64,000 bases of DNA from Pleomorphomonas sp. JP5 (GTDB lineage Bacteria > Pseudomonadota > Alphaproteobacteria > Rhizobiales > Pleomorphomonadaceae), in the NCBI RefSeq assembly GCF_023721815.1, contig NZ_JAMDLI010000004.1, positions 1 through 64,000 on the forward strand, given 5' to 3'. The position numbers and the translations under genes were made by a program. Under the pieces are notes generated by a model, which saw only the letters and a program-made list of their open reading frames with translations, was not told where the DNA came from and searched no databases. Within the stretch, counting starts at the first letter, position 1. Each line of letters starts with the position of its first letter. Below are positions 17,392 through 27,931 of the stretch, piece by piece.

Positions 17392-18744
17392 ATGGCGCTC
17401 TTTTACTGGAACACGCATCTGGAGACCGGAAACGTTCAGATCGACAGCCAGCACAAGCGGCTGTTCGAGCTGACGAACAACATCGCCGATGCGGTTTCGG
17501 GCCAGGGGTCCCTGCCGGAAGTCCAGGCTCTGCTGGCCGAACTGATAGACTATGCGAACACGCACTTCTGCGATGAAGAGAAGCTGATGTGCCGTTCGTC
17601 GCTCGGCGAGTCAAAGCGACACCAGCACATCTGTGCGCACCGCTCTTTCTACAACCGTGTACAGGAGATCGCGGCGAAAGCCGATCTCGAGCAGGCAGAG
17701 GCGGTAAACGAGATTCTCAACTTTCTCGTCAACTGGCTCGTCGGCCATATCCTGAAGCTCGACCACAGGATGGTCCACGCCCTGCCCGAACGCGCCGACG
17801 AGAACGCGTCCGCACTATCCGTGCAGGAGATTCTGATCGCGGCGCTGAATGAATCCGAGCGCCGTTTCCGCCAGTTGGCCGAGCAGGCGCCCACCATGTT
17901 GTGGTTTGCCGGCATTTCCGGCGCCCGGGAGTTCGTCAACCGGGAGTGGACCGAGTTCATGGGGCTTGCCGAAGCCGACATGAAGGCTGCGGACTGGGTC
18001 CAGTTCCTGCATCCCGACGACCGCGAGAGCTACCGGGCCTTTCTGGATGAAAGGCTGCGCAAGCACGATGCCGGCCTGATCGAGTACCGGATCCTCGCCA
18101 AGGATGGCCATCTGAAGTGGGTCCTCGAAAAGGTCATGCCGCGGCTCGACGAGGACAGGTTCGTCGGCCTCATCGGGGCCGACACCGATATCACGGCGAT
18201 GAAGGAAACGACCACGACGCTGGAACAGCTTGTCGCTCAGAGAACGAGGGAGCTTGAGCGTCTGGTGAACTCGGACCCGCTGACAGGACTGTTGAACCGA
18301 CGGGCCTTCGACGAGCGACTCGATCTGGAGATCCAGCGCGCCCAACGATACGACCGCCCCCTCTCGCTCCTGTTCATCGACATCGACCACTTCAAGGAGG
18401 TCAACGACCGCTACGGGCACGTTGTCGGCGACGAGGTGTTGCGGGCCGTGGCAACCGTTCTGAAGAACGGGCTGAGGGCGACGGACGCCGCCTGCCGCTA
18501 CGGCGGCGAGGAGTTCGCCGTCATCCTCGTCGAGACCGACAGGCTGGAGGCGCGGTCGATTGCCGAGCGGATTCGCGTCGCCGCCGAAAGCAACAGGATC
18601 GACCAACTCGACAAGAGCGCCACGATCAGCGTCGGCATATCGGTCCTGTCGTCCAAGGACATGGCCGTGGACCTCATCCAGAGAGCCGACGATTCCATGT
18701 ACGTCGCCAAGAAGAACGGACGAAACCAGAGCTACATGCAATGA
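17392..18744 (+). CDS. Bacteriohemerythrin-PAS-GGDEF diguanylate cyclase
   Basis: A soluble three-domain sensor of 450 residues. The hemerythrin domain (1-130) has all seven iron ligands: His21, His58, Glu62, His79, His83, His119, Asp124. A PAS domain follows (about 155-272, ERRFRQLAEQAPTMLWF to GADTDITAMKE), then a short coiled segment. The GGDEF domain (about 290-445) has active-site GGEEF at 371-375. The inhibitory I-site RATD is at 362-365, exactly five residues upstream. It should make cyclic-di-GMP under control of oxygen or the iron redox state. No EAL domain is present. It stands alone. Confidence 0.92.
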   Translation: MALFYWNTHLETGNVQIDSQHKRLFELTNNIADAVSGQGSLPEVQALLAELIDYANTHFCDEEKLMCRSSLGESKRHQHICAHRSFYNRVQEIAAKADLEQAEAVNEILNFLVNWLVGHILKLDHRMVHALPERADENASALSVQEILIAALNESERRFRQLAEQAPTMLWFAGISGAREFVNREWTEFMGLAEADMKAADWVQFLHPDDRESYRAFLDERLRKHDAGLIEYRILAKDGHLKWVLEKVMPRLDEDRFVGLIGADTDITAMKETTTTLEQLVAQRTRELERLVNSDPLTGLLNRRAFDERLDLEIQRAQRYDRPLSLLFIDIDHFKEVNDRYGHVVGDEVLRAVATVLKNGLRATDAACRYGGEEFAVILVETDRLEARSIAERIRVAAESNRIDQLDKSATISVGISVLSSKDMAVDLIQRADDSMYVAKKNGRNQSYMQ

Positions 18745-18859
18745 GCGCCCGGCGCCATTCTGCTAGCGCCGTGACGTCCATGCGAGACGCAACGACAAGC
18801 CGATTGGCGAGCCAACCGCGCATCATGCTGTTTGGAATTTTCAGGCCTCAAGAGAAAAG

Positions 18860-18935
<76 letters not shown>

Positions 18936-18979
18936 ACTTTTCTCGCCGGACGTTGGTGTCGTCCAGAGGCGATGGCGGG

Positions 18980-19008
18980 CTTATAACCATGGCAGAGATT
19001 GGGCGCAA
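18980..19008 (-). promoter_or_regulatory. Promoter of tRNA-Lys
   Basis: On the minus strand, TTGCGC (19008-19003) is followed after 17 bases by TATAAG (18985-18980). Transcription would start near 18973, about 38 bases before the mature tRNA. Spacing and hexamers fit a sigma-70-type housekeeping promoter. Confidence 0.6.
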
Positions 19009-19127
19009 GCTCTTTTCGGTCAGTTAGGCGAAAAAAATGAAAATCATTTTGTTTCAGAGCCTTAGACGGGATTGTTCTCCACATGGAATCTGGCGAGTGA
19101 AACCTTGGACGGGCGCACGAAAGCAAA

Positions 19128-19150
19128 CGGCGGCGCCTTTCGGGCCGCCG
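19128..19150 (-). terminator. Hairpin downstream of the PhzF gene
   Basis: Arms CGGCGGC (19128-19134) and GCCGCCG (19144-19150) enclose a nine-base loop, 28 bases beyond the PhzF stop. On the minus strand the hairpin is followed by GTTTGCTTTCG, only a weak T-rich tract, so termination is likely but may be partial. Confidence 0.45.
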
Positions 19151-19178
19151 CGTTCGCCAAGAATCCGGTAATCTCGCC

Positions 19179-20090
19179 TCAGACGTAGAGTTCGCCGCGC
19201 CCGACGATCACCGCCTCGCCGCCGATGCGACCACCGGTGAGTTTGCCCTTCTCGATGATGATCTCGAGCTCGATTCGACTGGGCCGCCCCATCTCGAATC
19301 CCTGCTCGATGATCAGCTGGTGCTCGCCGTCGGCCGGCCGATCGAAGCGGCGGACCACCGCCGAGAAGGCGGCGGCGGCGGAACCGGTGGCCGGGTCCTC
19401 GCCGATGCCGAGATGTGGCGCGAACATGCGGGCGTGGAAGTCGTGGCCGTTGGTCACGACTTCGCGGGTGTAGACGAAAAGATCGAGTTCGGCAGAGCCG
19501 AAGGCGCCGGCCCAAAGCGACTTGTCGACACGGATGCGGCGCATGGCGTCGAGCCCCGCCAGCGGCAGGAAGGCGAACACCGGACCGCCGCCGTCAAAGA
19601 CGCAGGGCACATGATTTTCGAAGCCGATGTCGCCACGGCTCAACCCCAGCGCCGAGGCGGCAAGACCGACGTCGCCATGGAACGGCCGCTCTTCGGGCAG
19701 CTTGGGCAGGTCGAACACGGCGCGGCCCGAACGCTCAGGCGAGATGGTGACGCCGCAGCGGACGACGCCCACCTGCTCTTCCAGCACCACCATGGCGTCG
19801 GTTTCGCGCTCGATCCCCTGCAAGCGCTCGTGGGCCAGCAGGACGGCCGTGCCGACGGTGGGGTGGCCGGCAAACGGCAGTTCGCGGCCGGGCGTGAAGA
19901 TGCGAATCCTGGCCGAGGTTCCGGGCCGCGACGGCGGCTCCACGAACACGGTTTCGGACAGATTGAATTCCTTGGTGATCGCCAGCATGGCGGCGCTGTC
20001 GAGACCGGCGCTGTCAAGCACGACCGCCAGCGGATTGCCCGTCAATCCCTTCGCGGTGAAAACATCGAGAATCGCATATCGACGAGCCAC
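19179..20090 (-). CDS. PhzF-family isomerase/epimerase
   Basis: 303 residues with the two-domain diaminopimelate-epimerase-like fold. Family hallmarks are FTAKGLTGNPLAVVLD at the N-terminus, EFNLSETVFVEPP (with the conserved Glu), RIFTPGRELPFAGHPTVGTA, and GIGEDPATGSAAAAFSAV in the second half. The family includes PhzF of phenazine synthesis, but no phenazine genes are near and the substrate is unknown. The start is GTG at 20090 with AGGAG upstream. Confidence 0.85.
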   Translation of the reverse strand: MARRYAILDVFTAKGLTGNPLAVVLDSAGLDSAAMLAITKEFNLSETVFVEPPSRPGTSARIRIFTPGRELPFAGHPTVGTAVLLAHERLQGIERETDAMVVLEEQVGVVRCGVTISPERSGRAVFDLPKLPEERPFHGDVGLAASALGLSRGDIGFENHVPCVFDGGGPVFAFLPLAGLDAMRRIRVDKSLWAGAFGSAELDLFVYTREVVTNGHDFHARMFAPHLGIGEDPATGSAAAAFSAVVRRFDRPADGEHQLIIEQGFEMGRPSRIELEIIIEKGKLTGGRIGGEAVIVGRGELYV

Positions 20091-20273
20091 TTGGTTCTCT
20101 CCTGAGGCGCACGGTGCCGGTCACCATAGTGGTGACTTCGGCTTTAGTCCACGTCGGTTATCACCCGAATTTCACCACGTCCCTTCCAAAATGCGACCAA
20201 AATTACCAGCTATGACTAACGGAAAGGATGCACCGGTGCGCCGAGCGTCGACGACCGGGCGTGGAGACGAAAA

Positions 20274-20714
20274 ATGTCCAGGCTGTCAAAGATTGCCGCC
20301 CCTGTCGCCATCGCCGCCGTCCTGTCCTCGCTGGCACTGCCGGCCATGGCGGATGGCTATTACCATCGACATCACCGCTATGATGGCGGCGACGTCGCCG
20401 CGGCCGGCGCGATCGGCCTACTCGGAGGCGCCATCTTGGGCGCCGCCCTGGCCTCGCCCCCCTCGCCACCGGTCTACTACGAACCGGCCCCGCCCGTGTA
20501 TTACGAGCCGCCCGTCGTCTACAGGCCAGCGCCGGTCTATCGGCCGGCTCCGGTCGTCGTCTATCGGCAGCCTGCCCCTGTCTATGCGGCTGCGCCGAGC
20601 GAGCATCAGGCCTGGTGCTCGGGGCGCTACCGCTCCTACAACCCGTATGACAACACGTGGGTCGACAACCGCGGAAACCTGCGCGCTTGCCAGTCGCCGT
20701 ATTTCGGCGGCTGA
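20274..20714 (+). CDS. BA14K-family secreted protein
   Basis: 146 residues: signal peptide (1-26, cut after LPAMA), a His/Tyr segment (YYHRHHRYDG), a Gly/Ala hydrophobic stretch (AAAGAIGLLGGAILGAALA), and a repetitive Pro/Tyr/Val region (PPVYYEPAPPVYYEP, then PVYRPAP repeats). The C-terminal BA14K box WCSGRYRSYNPYDNTW ends with Cys before QSPYFGG. BA14K proteins are Hyphomicrobiales-specific lectin-like immunoreactive proteins first named in Brucella. A cell-envelope location is likely. Confidence 0.85.
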   Translation: MSRLSKIAAPVAIAAVLSSLALPAMADGYYHRHHRYDGGDVAAAGAIGLLGGAILGAALASPPSPPVYYEPAPPVYYEPPVVYRPAPVYRPAPVVVYRQPAPVYAAAPSEHQAWCSGRYRSYNPYDNTWVDNRGNLRACQSPYFGG

Positions 20715-20754
20715 CCGGAAAAGCCACCACCCCAGGCAGATCGCAGCCCCTCCC

Positions 20755-20782
20755 CCGCCCGCCGTGACCTCCAGGCGGGCGG
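20755..20782 (+). terminator. Rho-independent terminator after the BA14K gene
   Basis: Perfect nine-base arms CCGCCCGCC (20755-20763) and GGCGGGCGG (20774-20782), a ten-base loop, then TTCCTTTA. It lies 40 bases past the BA14K stop and just before the convergent Nudix gene end. Confidence 0.75.
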
Positions 20783-20792
20783 TTCCTTTATG

Positions 20793-21503
20793 TCACGAAG
20801 CCAGGAGCCGGGCGGCGAAGGCTCGGCTGTAGGTGGTGACCTCCGGACGATCGAGCTCGGAAACGGAGCGGAAGGCGATGACCCGCTCCAGCTCGCGCTC
20901 CTCCTGCCGGTCGAGCTCGGCCATGATGGCGGCAACGAGTTCGTCGGCCGGCAGCGGAAACCGTAGCACCCGCCCGATCGAGACGCGCGGCCCATCGAAG
21001 GCCGCCATCATGCCCTCCATCACCGCCGCCGAGGCAACAAGTCCGGTCTCCTCGCGCAGCTCGCGCTCGATGGAGGCGACCACCCCGACATTGCCCTCGG
21101 CGTCGACGTCGGACGGCTCCAGACTGCCGCCCGGCGGATAGATCTTGCCGGCATTGGCCGTCGTCGCGCCCATCTTGCCGAGGATCAGCGCTCCATCCGA
21201 CGACAGCACCAGCGCCGAGCCGAACAGATTGCGGATGCCGATCTCCGGAAAGCCCCAGTCGCGCCAGGCAAGGAAGCCGGCGAAATCGCCTTCCACCGCC
21301 TCTCCGGTCAGCACACCGCCATCCATGGCGATGCCGCCTGGCTCGCCCGGTGCGATGGTGCCGAGCACACGGCCATTCCACAGATGCGGGTTGGCGGCCA
21401 CGCAGGACGCCCAATGCGCGTCGATCCGGGGACGCAGGTCGTCGGCGATCGGCCACGTGCCGGGCCTGAGGCGAAGGCGGATATCGGTTATGTCGTGGAG
21501 CAT
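20793..21503 (-). CDS. Nudix hydrolase family protein
   Basis: 236 residues. The Nudix box is spread as GGSLEPSDVD... followed by VVASIERELREETGL, containing the catalytic REXXEEXG core (RELREETG). The N-terminal 80 residues (DDLRPRIDAHWASCVAANPHLWNGRVL) resemble a group of Nudix proteins of unknown substrate in alphaproteobacteria. Start at the ATG 21503 with GGGA upstream; a TTG 15 bases earlier is less likely. Probably hydrolyses a nucleoside diphosphate derivative. Confidence 0.75.
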   Translation of the reverse strand: MLHDITDIRLRLRPGTWPIADDLRPRIDAHWASCVAANPHLWNGRVLGTIAPGEPGGIAMDGGVLTGEAVEGDFAGFLAWRDWGFPEIGIRNLFGSALVLSSDGALILGKMGATTANAGKIYPPGGSLEPSDVDAEGNVGVVASIERELREETGLVASAAVMEGMMAAFDGPRVSIGRVLRFPLPADELVAAIMAELDRQEERELERVIAFRSVSELDRPEVTTYSRAFAARLLAS

Positions 21504-21599
21504 ATTAGGTCCCGGCAAGCCGCACGTTTTGGCGAGTCGGCCAACCCTAGGCCCTCAAGGCGACCACAGGAAGACGTCTTCAGCGGTCAAACAGAAAAT

Positions 21600-21620
21600 C
21601 CCCGCCGGAGGTCGGCGGGG
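21600..21620. terminator. Strong GC hairpin, possible terminator or operator
   Basis: Perfect eight-base arms CCCCGCCG (21600-21607) and CGGCGGGG (21613-21620) around GAGGT. On the plus strand ATAAAA follows, on the minus strand GATTTTCTG, so it could terminate minus-strand transcription of the chemoreceptor gene whose stop is at 21790. Confidence 0.5.
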
Positions 21621-21645
21621 ATAAAAGCAGTCCAGGGATCGCATA

Positions 21646-21789
21646 GAGCCTGAGCTGAAATTCGCTGGGATGCGGCAGGTAGCGACGACTTCGAGAACCG
21701 GAGCGAAGCGGACTTAAAGGTCCGTGAGCACCGGAAGCGCAGAAGACTAAGCTAGATGCCGCATCCCAGTAGAATTTCCAGTCAGGCTC
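21646..21789. repeat. 144-bp rod-like imperfect inverted repeat abutting a chemoreceptor gene
   Basis: The left arm (21646-21677) and right arm (21757-21789) are complementary over about 30 bases with few mismatches. The ends GAGCCTGA and TCAGGCTC match exactly, as do the inner blocks CTGGGATGCGGCA and TGCCGCATCCCAG. Inside are nested pairs TAGC/GCTA, CTTC/GAAG and CGGAC/GTCCG around TTAAAG. Two related boxes, GAGAACCGGAGCG and GAGCACCGGAAGCG, lie on either side of the centre. The right arm touches the receptor stop codon. It could be a dispersed extragenic palindromic element, a 3' UTR structure or a small RNA. I cannot name a known class. Confidence 0.7.
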
Positions 21790-23463
21790 TCAGGCGGCGC
21801 GGATGGTGCCGACGAACGCCGCGACCTTCTGCTCCAGTGCCGCCGACTGCTGGGCGAGGTGCGACATGCGGTCGAAGAGATCGCGCGAGGCGGCGCCGCT
21901 CTTTTCGGCCGTGGTCCGGACACCGGAGATGGTCTGTGCCACCTCGGCGGCGCCGACGGCCGCCTCGGAGATGTTGCGGGCGATTTCGCCGGTCGCGGAA
22001 TTCTGCTGGGTGGCGGCGCCGGAAATCGACGAGGTGATGTGGTCGAGCTCAGCGATGCGGCGGGAGATGTCGGCAATCTTCTCCACCGACTGCTGCGTGG
22101 CGCCCTGAATAGTGCCCATCTGCGCCTCGATGTCCTGCGTCGCCTTGGCGGTCTGGCTGGCCAGCGCCTTGACTTCGGAGGCAACGACGGCGAAGCCGCG
22201 TCCCGCCTCGCCGGCCCGCGCCGCCTCGATCGTGGCGTTGAGGGCCAGAAGGTTGGTCTGCTCGGCGATTGCCTGGATCATGGCGACGATGGTGCCGACC
22301 TTGGAGGCGCTGTCGGCCAGCGACCGCACGTCATGGTCGGTCAGGCGAGCCTGTTCGACGGCGGCGCCAATCAACGTCGACGCTTCGCCGATCTGCCGGC
22401 CGATCTCGGCGATCGACGACGACAGCTCTTCCGACGCGCCCGCCACCGCCTGCACATTGGCAGAGGTCTGCTCGGAGGCGCTGGCGACCGCCATCGACCG
22501 ACCGGACGTGTCCTCGGCATCGGCGACCATTACTTCGGCGGCCTTGAGCGTCGATTGCGCCGTCTGCGTCACGGCGGCGATCACCTCGCCCACCTCGGTC
22601 TCGAAGTCGCGGGCCAGCCGGTCCAGAAGCGCCTTCTGCTCGGCGCGCCGCTGTGCATCCGCATCCGCCTGAGCCGCCTTGAGGCGCTCGGTCTCGACCA
22701 GCGTGTCACGGAAGGTGCCGACGGTGCTCCACAGAAGACCGATCTCGTCGCGACCGATCTTCTCGGGAATGGCGACGTCCATCTTGCCCTGGGTCAGGCC
22801 GGAGAGCGCACCGTTGACGCGCTTGAGCGGGCCGGCGATCTTGGCCGTTCCGATCCAGGAGGCGATGCCGATGCCGGCCAGGATGCCGACGATGGCGAAG
22901 ATGATCAGAGTTTGACGGCCGGCGACATAGTAGTCGTGGATCGAAGCGCGCACCGCGTCGAGATCCTGCCGGTCCAGGTCGACCAGCTTGTCGACGTCGG
23001 CCTGCAACTGCTTGCGGTTGCTGCGGTTGGCGTCGTTGTTGCCCTGCTCGTTGGCGGCGGCCGGCGACTCCTCGGTACCCAGACGAGCCGTCTCGGTGCG
23101 GAAGGTCTGGAACTCCTTGGCCTTGGCCACCACGGCGTCGAACGCCGCCTTGCGATCGGCCGGGACGCGGGACGACCACTCACCCAACAACTCGTCGATC
23201 GCCTTGAGATTCTTGGCGATCCCGCTGGCAAAGGGCTTGGCCTTCTCGACATCGGTTGCGGCGTAGATGCCGCGTGAGTCCATGACGACAGCCGTGATCA
23301 GACGGTTGAGATGCTCGCCGTCATAGGCGCGCTGCGAGGCGAGCTGGAAGGCATCGACCTGTTGGTTGTAGCCTTGCATGAGGCGGATGCCGAGCAGCGC
23401 AACGCCAATGGCGATGACACCCAGAACGGCAACGATCGTGTAGAGCTTTCCTTGGATCTTCAT
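21790..23463 (-). CDS. Methyl-accepting chemotaxis protein
   Basis: An inner-membrane chemoreceptor of 557 residues. It has a first transmembrane helix (about 8-29), a periplasmic four-helix-type domain, a second helix ([20 protein letters not shown]), then HAMP ([20 protein letters not shown]) and the cytoplasmic signalling domain. The hairpin-tip hallmark [20 protein letters not shown] is intact, followed by [15 protein letters not shown]. No che genes are adjacent and the C-terminus lacks a clear CheR pentapeptide. Start at the ATG 23463; the upstream frame lacks a signal-like start. The ligand is unknown. Confidence 0.9.
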   Translation of the reverse strand: MKIQGKLYTIVAVLGVIAIGVALLGIRLMQGYNQQVDAFQLASQRAYDGEHLNRLITAVVMDSRGIYAATDVEKAKPFASGIAKNLKAIDELLGEWSSRVPADRKAAFDAVVAKAKEFQTFRTETARLGTEESPAAANEQGNNDANRSNRKQLQADVDKLVDLDRQDLDAVRASIHDYYVAGRQTLIIFAIVGILAGIGIASWIGTAKIAGPLKRVNGALSGLTQGKMDVAIPEKIGRDEIGLLWSTVGTFRDTLVETERLKAAQADADAQRRAEQKALLDRLARDFETEVGEVIAAVTQTAQSTLKAAEVMVADAEDTSGRSMAVASASEQTSANVQAVAGASEELSSSIAEIGRQIGEASTLIGAAVEQARLTDHDVRSLADSASKVGTIVAMIQAIAEQTNLLALNATIEAARAGEAGRGFAVVASEVKALASQTAKATQDIEAQMGTIQGATQQSVEKIADISRRIAELDHITSSISGAATQQNSATGEIARNISEAAVGAAEVAQTISGVRTTAEKSGAASRDLFDRMSHLAQQSAALEQKVAAFVGTIRAA

Positions 23464-23698
23464 TTTTCGCGGTCCCGGAACTAGGCAGTCTTGGCTACCC
23501 CTGGGCGAAGAATAGAAATATTTCCATTTCCGAGTTATTAACAGGGAGAACATTCGAATTAAGCTATATTTACTCAGAGATCTATTTTCGGTTGCATCCC
23601 TAAATTAGAGTTGCAGAAATACGCATATCTTCCCGAGCCAAGCAGTCGCAAATAACGAGAGCTTCGGAAGGTTGCCCTCCCCGAAGAACAAACGAAAA

Positions 23699-23725
23699 AG
23701 CCGGAAACCTCGAGGATTTCCGGCT
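23699..23725 (-). terminator. Rho-independent terminator of ilvC
   Basis: Perfect arms AGCCGGAAA and TTTCCGGCT around a nine-base centre. On the minus strand the hairpin is followed by TTTTCGTTTG, giving a run of five T with the last arm base. It lies about 305 bases beyond the ilvC stop, past both 102-bp repeats, so the repeats should be part of the ilvC mRNA. Confidence 0.75.
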
Positions 23726-23823
23726 TCGTCTCGTAGACCTAACGCGCCAAGCTATCTCGAACCTTGCGTTCGCTCGATCAGGACAAGCAACGCAAGGAAC
23801 AGACCACGAGTTGCCAACTCCAA

Positions 23824-24027
23824 GATCAGTTGCGAACCTTGTCGACCAACTTGTTCCCAGGCAATACCCCGCGACCGGGCGGCTTGCCGCCCGGCGCAAG
23901 GCATAAAGCGTGGATTGCCTCAGGCGATCAGTTGCGGGCCTTGTCGACCAGCTTGTTCCCAGGCAATACCCCGTGACCGGGCGGCTTGCCGCCCGGCGCA
24001 AGGCATAAAGCGTGGATTGCCTCAGGC
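23824..24027 (-). repeat. Two tandem 102-bp repeats that copy the 3' tail of ilvC
   Basis: Copy A (23824-23925) and copy B (23926-24027) differ at about four positions. Each starts with the reverse complement of the last ilvC codons (NKLVDKARN and stop), continuing into the true ilvC end at 24028. The unit is 102 bases, a multiple of three. The non-ilvC part carries a strong hairpin, CCGGGCGGC facing GCCGCCCGG, in each copy. On the mRNA, ilvC is therefore followed by two pseudo-tails and two hairpins before the terminator. Replication slippage or a failed gene duplication could generate this. Confidence 0.9.
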
Positions 24028-24029
24028 GA

Positions 24030-25109
<1,080 letters not shown>

Positions 25110-25126
25110 TCACAGATGAAATCGGG

Positions 25127-25750
25127 TTACTCGATGTCCTGGGCGCCGTGCCCAAAGAGACGGAAAAACTGCGAGATGGCCAGCCGCGCCCGTCGCGGCC
25201 GATCTTCGGAAAGGTCCGCCGGCGACTCGCCGAGCAGCATGCGGACGTGATTGTCCCTCACGATAAGGCCGTAGAGCGTCTCGTAGGCCTCATGCGTGTC
25301 GGAAAACTTGAGGTAGCCGTGCCGACGCCCCAGTTCGAGCAAGGCACGGGCGCGGGTCTCGATCGGCAACCGACCATGCTCGCGCACCAGCGCGCCGAGC
25401 TGCGCACCGTCGCGATCGGCCTGGCCGATAGCGAGGCGATTGAGCGCCAGCGACACGTCGCCGCCGAGCACGCCCATCAGGTCCTCGGCGAACACCACGA
25501 GGCTTCGACTGAAGTCGTCGAGCGTCGGAATACTCTCGCGCGGCCCCGGCGTCCTGACTTTGCTCGCCTGATAGGTGATCATCGCGGCGAGCAAGCCGTC
25601 ACGATCACCGAACCACTTGTAGAGGCTTTCCTTGGAACAGTTGGCCGCGCGGGCGAGCCCGGCGGTGGTCAACGCCCGCTCGCCGCCTGCGACCAAGAGC
25701 TGCAGCGCGCATTCCAGCACGGCATTCTGGCGGGGGGTGAAGGGCTCCAT
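25127..25750 (-). CDS. TetR-family transcriptional regulator
   Basis: 207 residues. The helix-turn-helix (about 8-55) reads [20 protein letters not shown] and [15 protein letters not shown]. The C-terminal domain ([33 protein letters not shown]) resembles the AefR-like group. It lies 77 bases upstream of ilvC on the same strand, and a palindrome sits 40 bases before its own start, so autoregulation is likely. A link to branched-chain synthesis is not shown. Confidence 0.85.
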   Translation of the reverse strand: MEPFTPRQNAVLECALQLLVAGGERALTTAGLARAANCSKESLYKWFGDRDGLLAAMITYQASKVRTPGPRESIPTLDDFSRSLVVFAEDLMGVLGGDVSLALNRLAIGQADRDGAQLGALVREHGRLPIETRARALLELGRRHGYLKFSDTHEAYETLYGLIVRDNHVRMLLGESPADLSEDRPRRARLAISQFFRLFGHGAQDIE

Positions 25751-25789
25751 GATGAAGCGATCGCTCTCTGTCTTTGGGTCGAAAACAAT

Positions 25790-25803
25790 GTACCGTACGG
25801 TAC
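25790..25803. promoter_or_regulatory. 14-bp perfect palindrome, likely TetR operator
   Basis: GTACCGTACGGTAC is perfectly symmetric and lies 40 bases upstream of the TetR start at 25750, within its presumed promoter. It also faces the fumC gene 168 bases away on the other strand. The TACCGTACGGTA type core is common among TetR-family operators. Confidence 0.65.
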
Positions 25804-25970
25804 GGTTCCCGTGTTTTAGTTCCGACTGTCCGCCTTGTCAAGCGCCTCTCCGCCACAACCACATTTCGGTGAAACCGCCGCCTTTCTCCATAGGCATGGG
25901 TGGAATCCCTGATGAAAATCGCCTAACGTCCCGCCGCCTCGGACGACAGGCAAGACAGGGGAGTTCGCGT

Positions 25971-27359
25971 TTGTCCACCCGTATCGAATCCGACACCTTC
26001 GGTCCCATCGACGTCGACGCATCGGTCTATTGGGGCGCGCAGACGCAGCGCTCCCTCGGCAACTTCAAGATCGGCTGGGAGAAGCAGCCCAAGGCCATCG
26101 TCAAGGCGCTTGGCGTGTTGAAGCGCGCCGCCGCCGAGGTCAATCGCGATCTCGGCAAGCTCGATCCGAAACTTTGCGAGGCCATCGTCACGGCGGCGCA
26201 GGAGGTGATCGACGGCAAGCTCGACACCCACTTCCCGCTCGTCGTCTGGCAGACCGGCTCGGGCACCCAGACCAACATGAACGCCAACGAGGTGATCTCC
26301 AACCGGGCGATCGAGATCCTGGGCGGCACGCTCGGCTCCAAGAAGCCGGTGCATCCCAACGATCACGTCAACATGAGCCAGTCGTCCAACGACACCTACC
26401 CGTCGGCCATGCACATCGCCGCGGCCGCCGAGGTGATCGAGAAGCTGTTGCCGGCGCTGCACCACCTCCACAAGGCGCTCGACGCCAAGGCGAAGAGCTG
26501 GGCCGACATCATCAAGATCGGCCGCACCCACACGCAGGACGCCACGCCGCTGACCCTCGGGCAGGAGTTCTCCGGCTACGCCAAGCAGGTGGAGAACGGC
26601 ATCAAGCGCATCGAGCAGACGCTGCCGATGCTGATGGAGATCGCCCAGGGCGGCACCGCCGTCGGCACCGGCCTCAACGCGCCCAAGGGCTTTGCCGAGA
26701 AGATCGCCGCCCGCGTCGCCGTGCTGACCGGCCATCCCTTCACCTCGGCGCCCAACAAGTTCGAAGCGCTGGCCGCCCATGACGCCATGGTGATGAGCCA
26801 CGGCGCCCTCAACACGGTCGCGGCGAGCCTGTTCAAGATTGCCAACGACATCCGCCTCCTGGGCTCCGGCCCGCGTTCGGGCCTCGGCGAACTGTCGCTG
26901 CCGGAGAACGAGCCGGGCTCGTCGATCATGCCCGGCAAGGTCAACCCGACGCAGTGCGAGGCGCTGACCATGGTCTGCGTGCAGGTGTTCGGCAACCACG
27001 CCGCGCTGACCTTCGCCGGCAGCCAGGGCCACTTCGAGCTCAACGTCTACAACCCGGTGATGGCCTACAACTTCCTGCAATCGGTGACGCTGCTGGCCGA
27101 TGCCGCCATCTCCTTCACCGACAATTGCGTCGTCGGCATCGAGCCGCGCGAGGACAACATCAAGGCCGCCCTCGGCCGCTCGCTGATGCTCGTCACCGCC
27201 CTCGCCCCCAAGGTCGGCTACGACATCGCCGCCAAGATCGCCAAGACGGCGCACAAGAACGGCACCACCTTGCGCGAGGAAGCCGTCGGCGGCGGCTACG
27301 TCACCGACGCCGAGTTCGACGCCTTGGTCAGGCCGGAACGGATGATCGGGCCGGAGTGA
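25971..27359 (+). CDS. fumC: Fumarate hydratase class II
   Basis: Interconverts fumarate and malate in the citric acid cycle; homotetrameric, iron-independent. 462 residues, the usual length. Hallmarks are [57 protein letters not shown], and the signature [15 protein letters not shown]. The start is TTG at 25971, chosen because AGGGGAG lies seven bases upstream and the protein then begins [14 protein letters not shown] as in relatives. The open frame continues far upstream but without family similarity. Confidence 0.95.
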   Translation: MSTRIESDTFGPIDVDASVYWGAQTQRSLGNFKIGWEKQPKAIVKALGVLKRAAAEVNRDLGKLDPKLCEAIVTAAQEVIDGKLDTHFPLVVWQTGSGTQTNMNANEVISNRAIEILGGTLGSKKPVHPNDHVNMSQSSNDTYPSAMHIAAAAEVIEKLLPALHHLHKALDAKAKSWADIIKIGRTHTQDATPLTLGQEFSGYAKQVENGIKRIEQTLPMLMEIAQGGTAVGTGLNAPKGFAEKIAARVAVLTGHPFTSAPNKFEALAAHDAMVMSHGALNTVAASLFKIANDIRLLGSGPRSGLGELSLPENEPGSSIMPGKVNPTQCEALTMVCVQVFGNHAALTFAGSQGHFELNVYNPVMAYNFLQSVTLLADAAISFTDNCVVGIEPREDNIKAALGRSLMLVTALAPKVGYDIAAKIAKTAHKNGTTLREEAVGGGYVTDAEFDALVRPERMIGPE

Positions 27360-27363
27360 GCCT

Positions 27364-27873
27364 TCAGTACCTGTGCCACCCGTCGAAATCCGCCTTGCCG
27401 AGCTTCACGCCTTCCCAGCGGGCGATGGCGTAGGCGGTGGTGAGGTGGAACAGCATGTTGGGCAGCGCGTATTCGACGACGAAGCGCGCCGCCGGCAGTT
27501 CGATGTCCGCGAGGCCAGCCCGGTCGGTGACGATCTCCGCGTCTCGCCGGTCGAGGTCGTCCGGCGTCAGCCGCGACAACGCCCCGAAGACGGCGGCGAT
27601 ATCGTCCCTGAGCGCCGCGAAGGACGCGGCCTCTGAAAAACGGAGGTCCGGCAGGCGCGGCACCAGCGGACCGAGCGCCCGGAGCGGAAACCGGGCGGCG
27701 ATCCGCACCTGCGCCTCGAAGGGCAACATGTCCGGCGCGAGGCGCGACTGAAGCAGCGCCTCCTCCGGCAAATCGTTATCGGCCGCATGCGCCGCCGCGA
27801 TGATGACGAGCCCGTCGAGCCGCTCCAGATAGCGGCCGAACACCGGCACGGAAATATCGTAAAGACCAATCAT
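27364..27873 (-). CDS. DUF1993 family protein
   Basis: 169 residues, cytoplasmic. The pattern LYDISVPVFGRYLERLDGLV, SRLAPDMLPFEAQVRIAA and FVVEYALPNMLFHLTTAYAIAR with the final GKADFDGW is characteristic of DUF1993, a DinB-like helical bundle family without known function. GGGAG precedes the ATG at 27873. It converges with fumC, four bases apart. Confidence 0.8.
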   Translation of the reverse strand: MIGLYDISVPVFGRYLERLDGLVIIAAAHAADNDLPEEALLQSRLAPDMLPFEAQVRIAARFPLRALGPLVPRLPDLRFSEAASFAALRDDIAAVFGALSRLTPDDLDRRDAEIVTDRAGLADIELPAARFVVEYALPNMLFHLTTAYAIARWEGVKLGKADFDGWHRY

Positions 27874-27931
27874 TCTGCGCTCCCTGAACCGCAGATTGAC
27901 CGATGTTAACGACAACAAACGGCAGCAGCCC

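Larger units (their letters stand above)
23464..24029. other. Intergenic region between the chemoreceptor gene and ilvC
   Basis: A 566-base gap without a convincing gene. From 23464 to about 23690 it is AT-richer and should hold the chemoreceptor promoter. The ilvC terminator (23699-23725) and two 102-bp tandem repeats (23824-24027) fill the rest. Short frames here are translations of the repeats in the wrong strand. Confidence 0.6.

Noticed and set aside
25127-25803. TetR upstream of ilvC as a branched-chain pathway regulator
   Set aside because: The only palindrome found is at the TetR gene's own promoter; nothing links it to ilvC beyond position.
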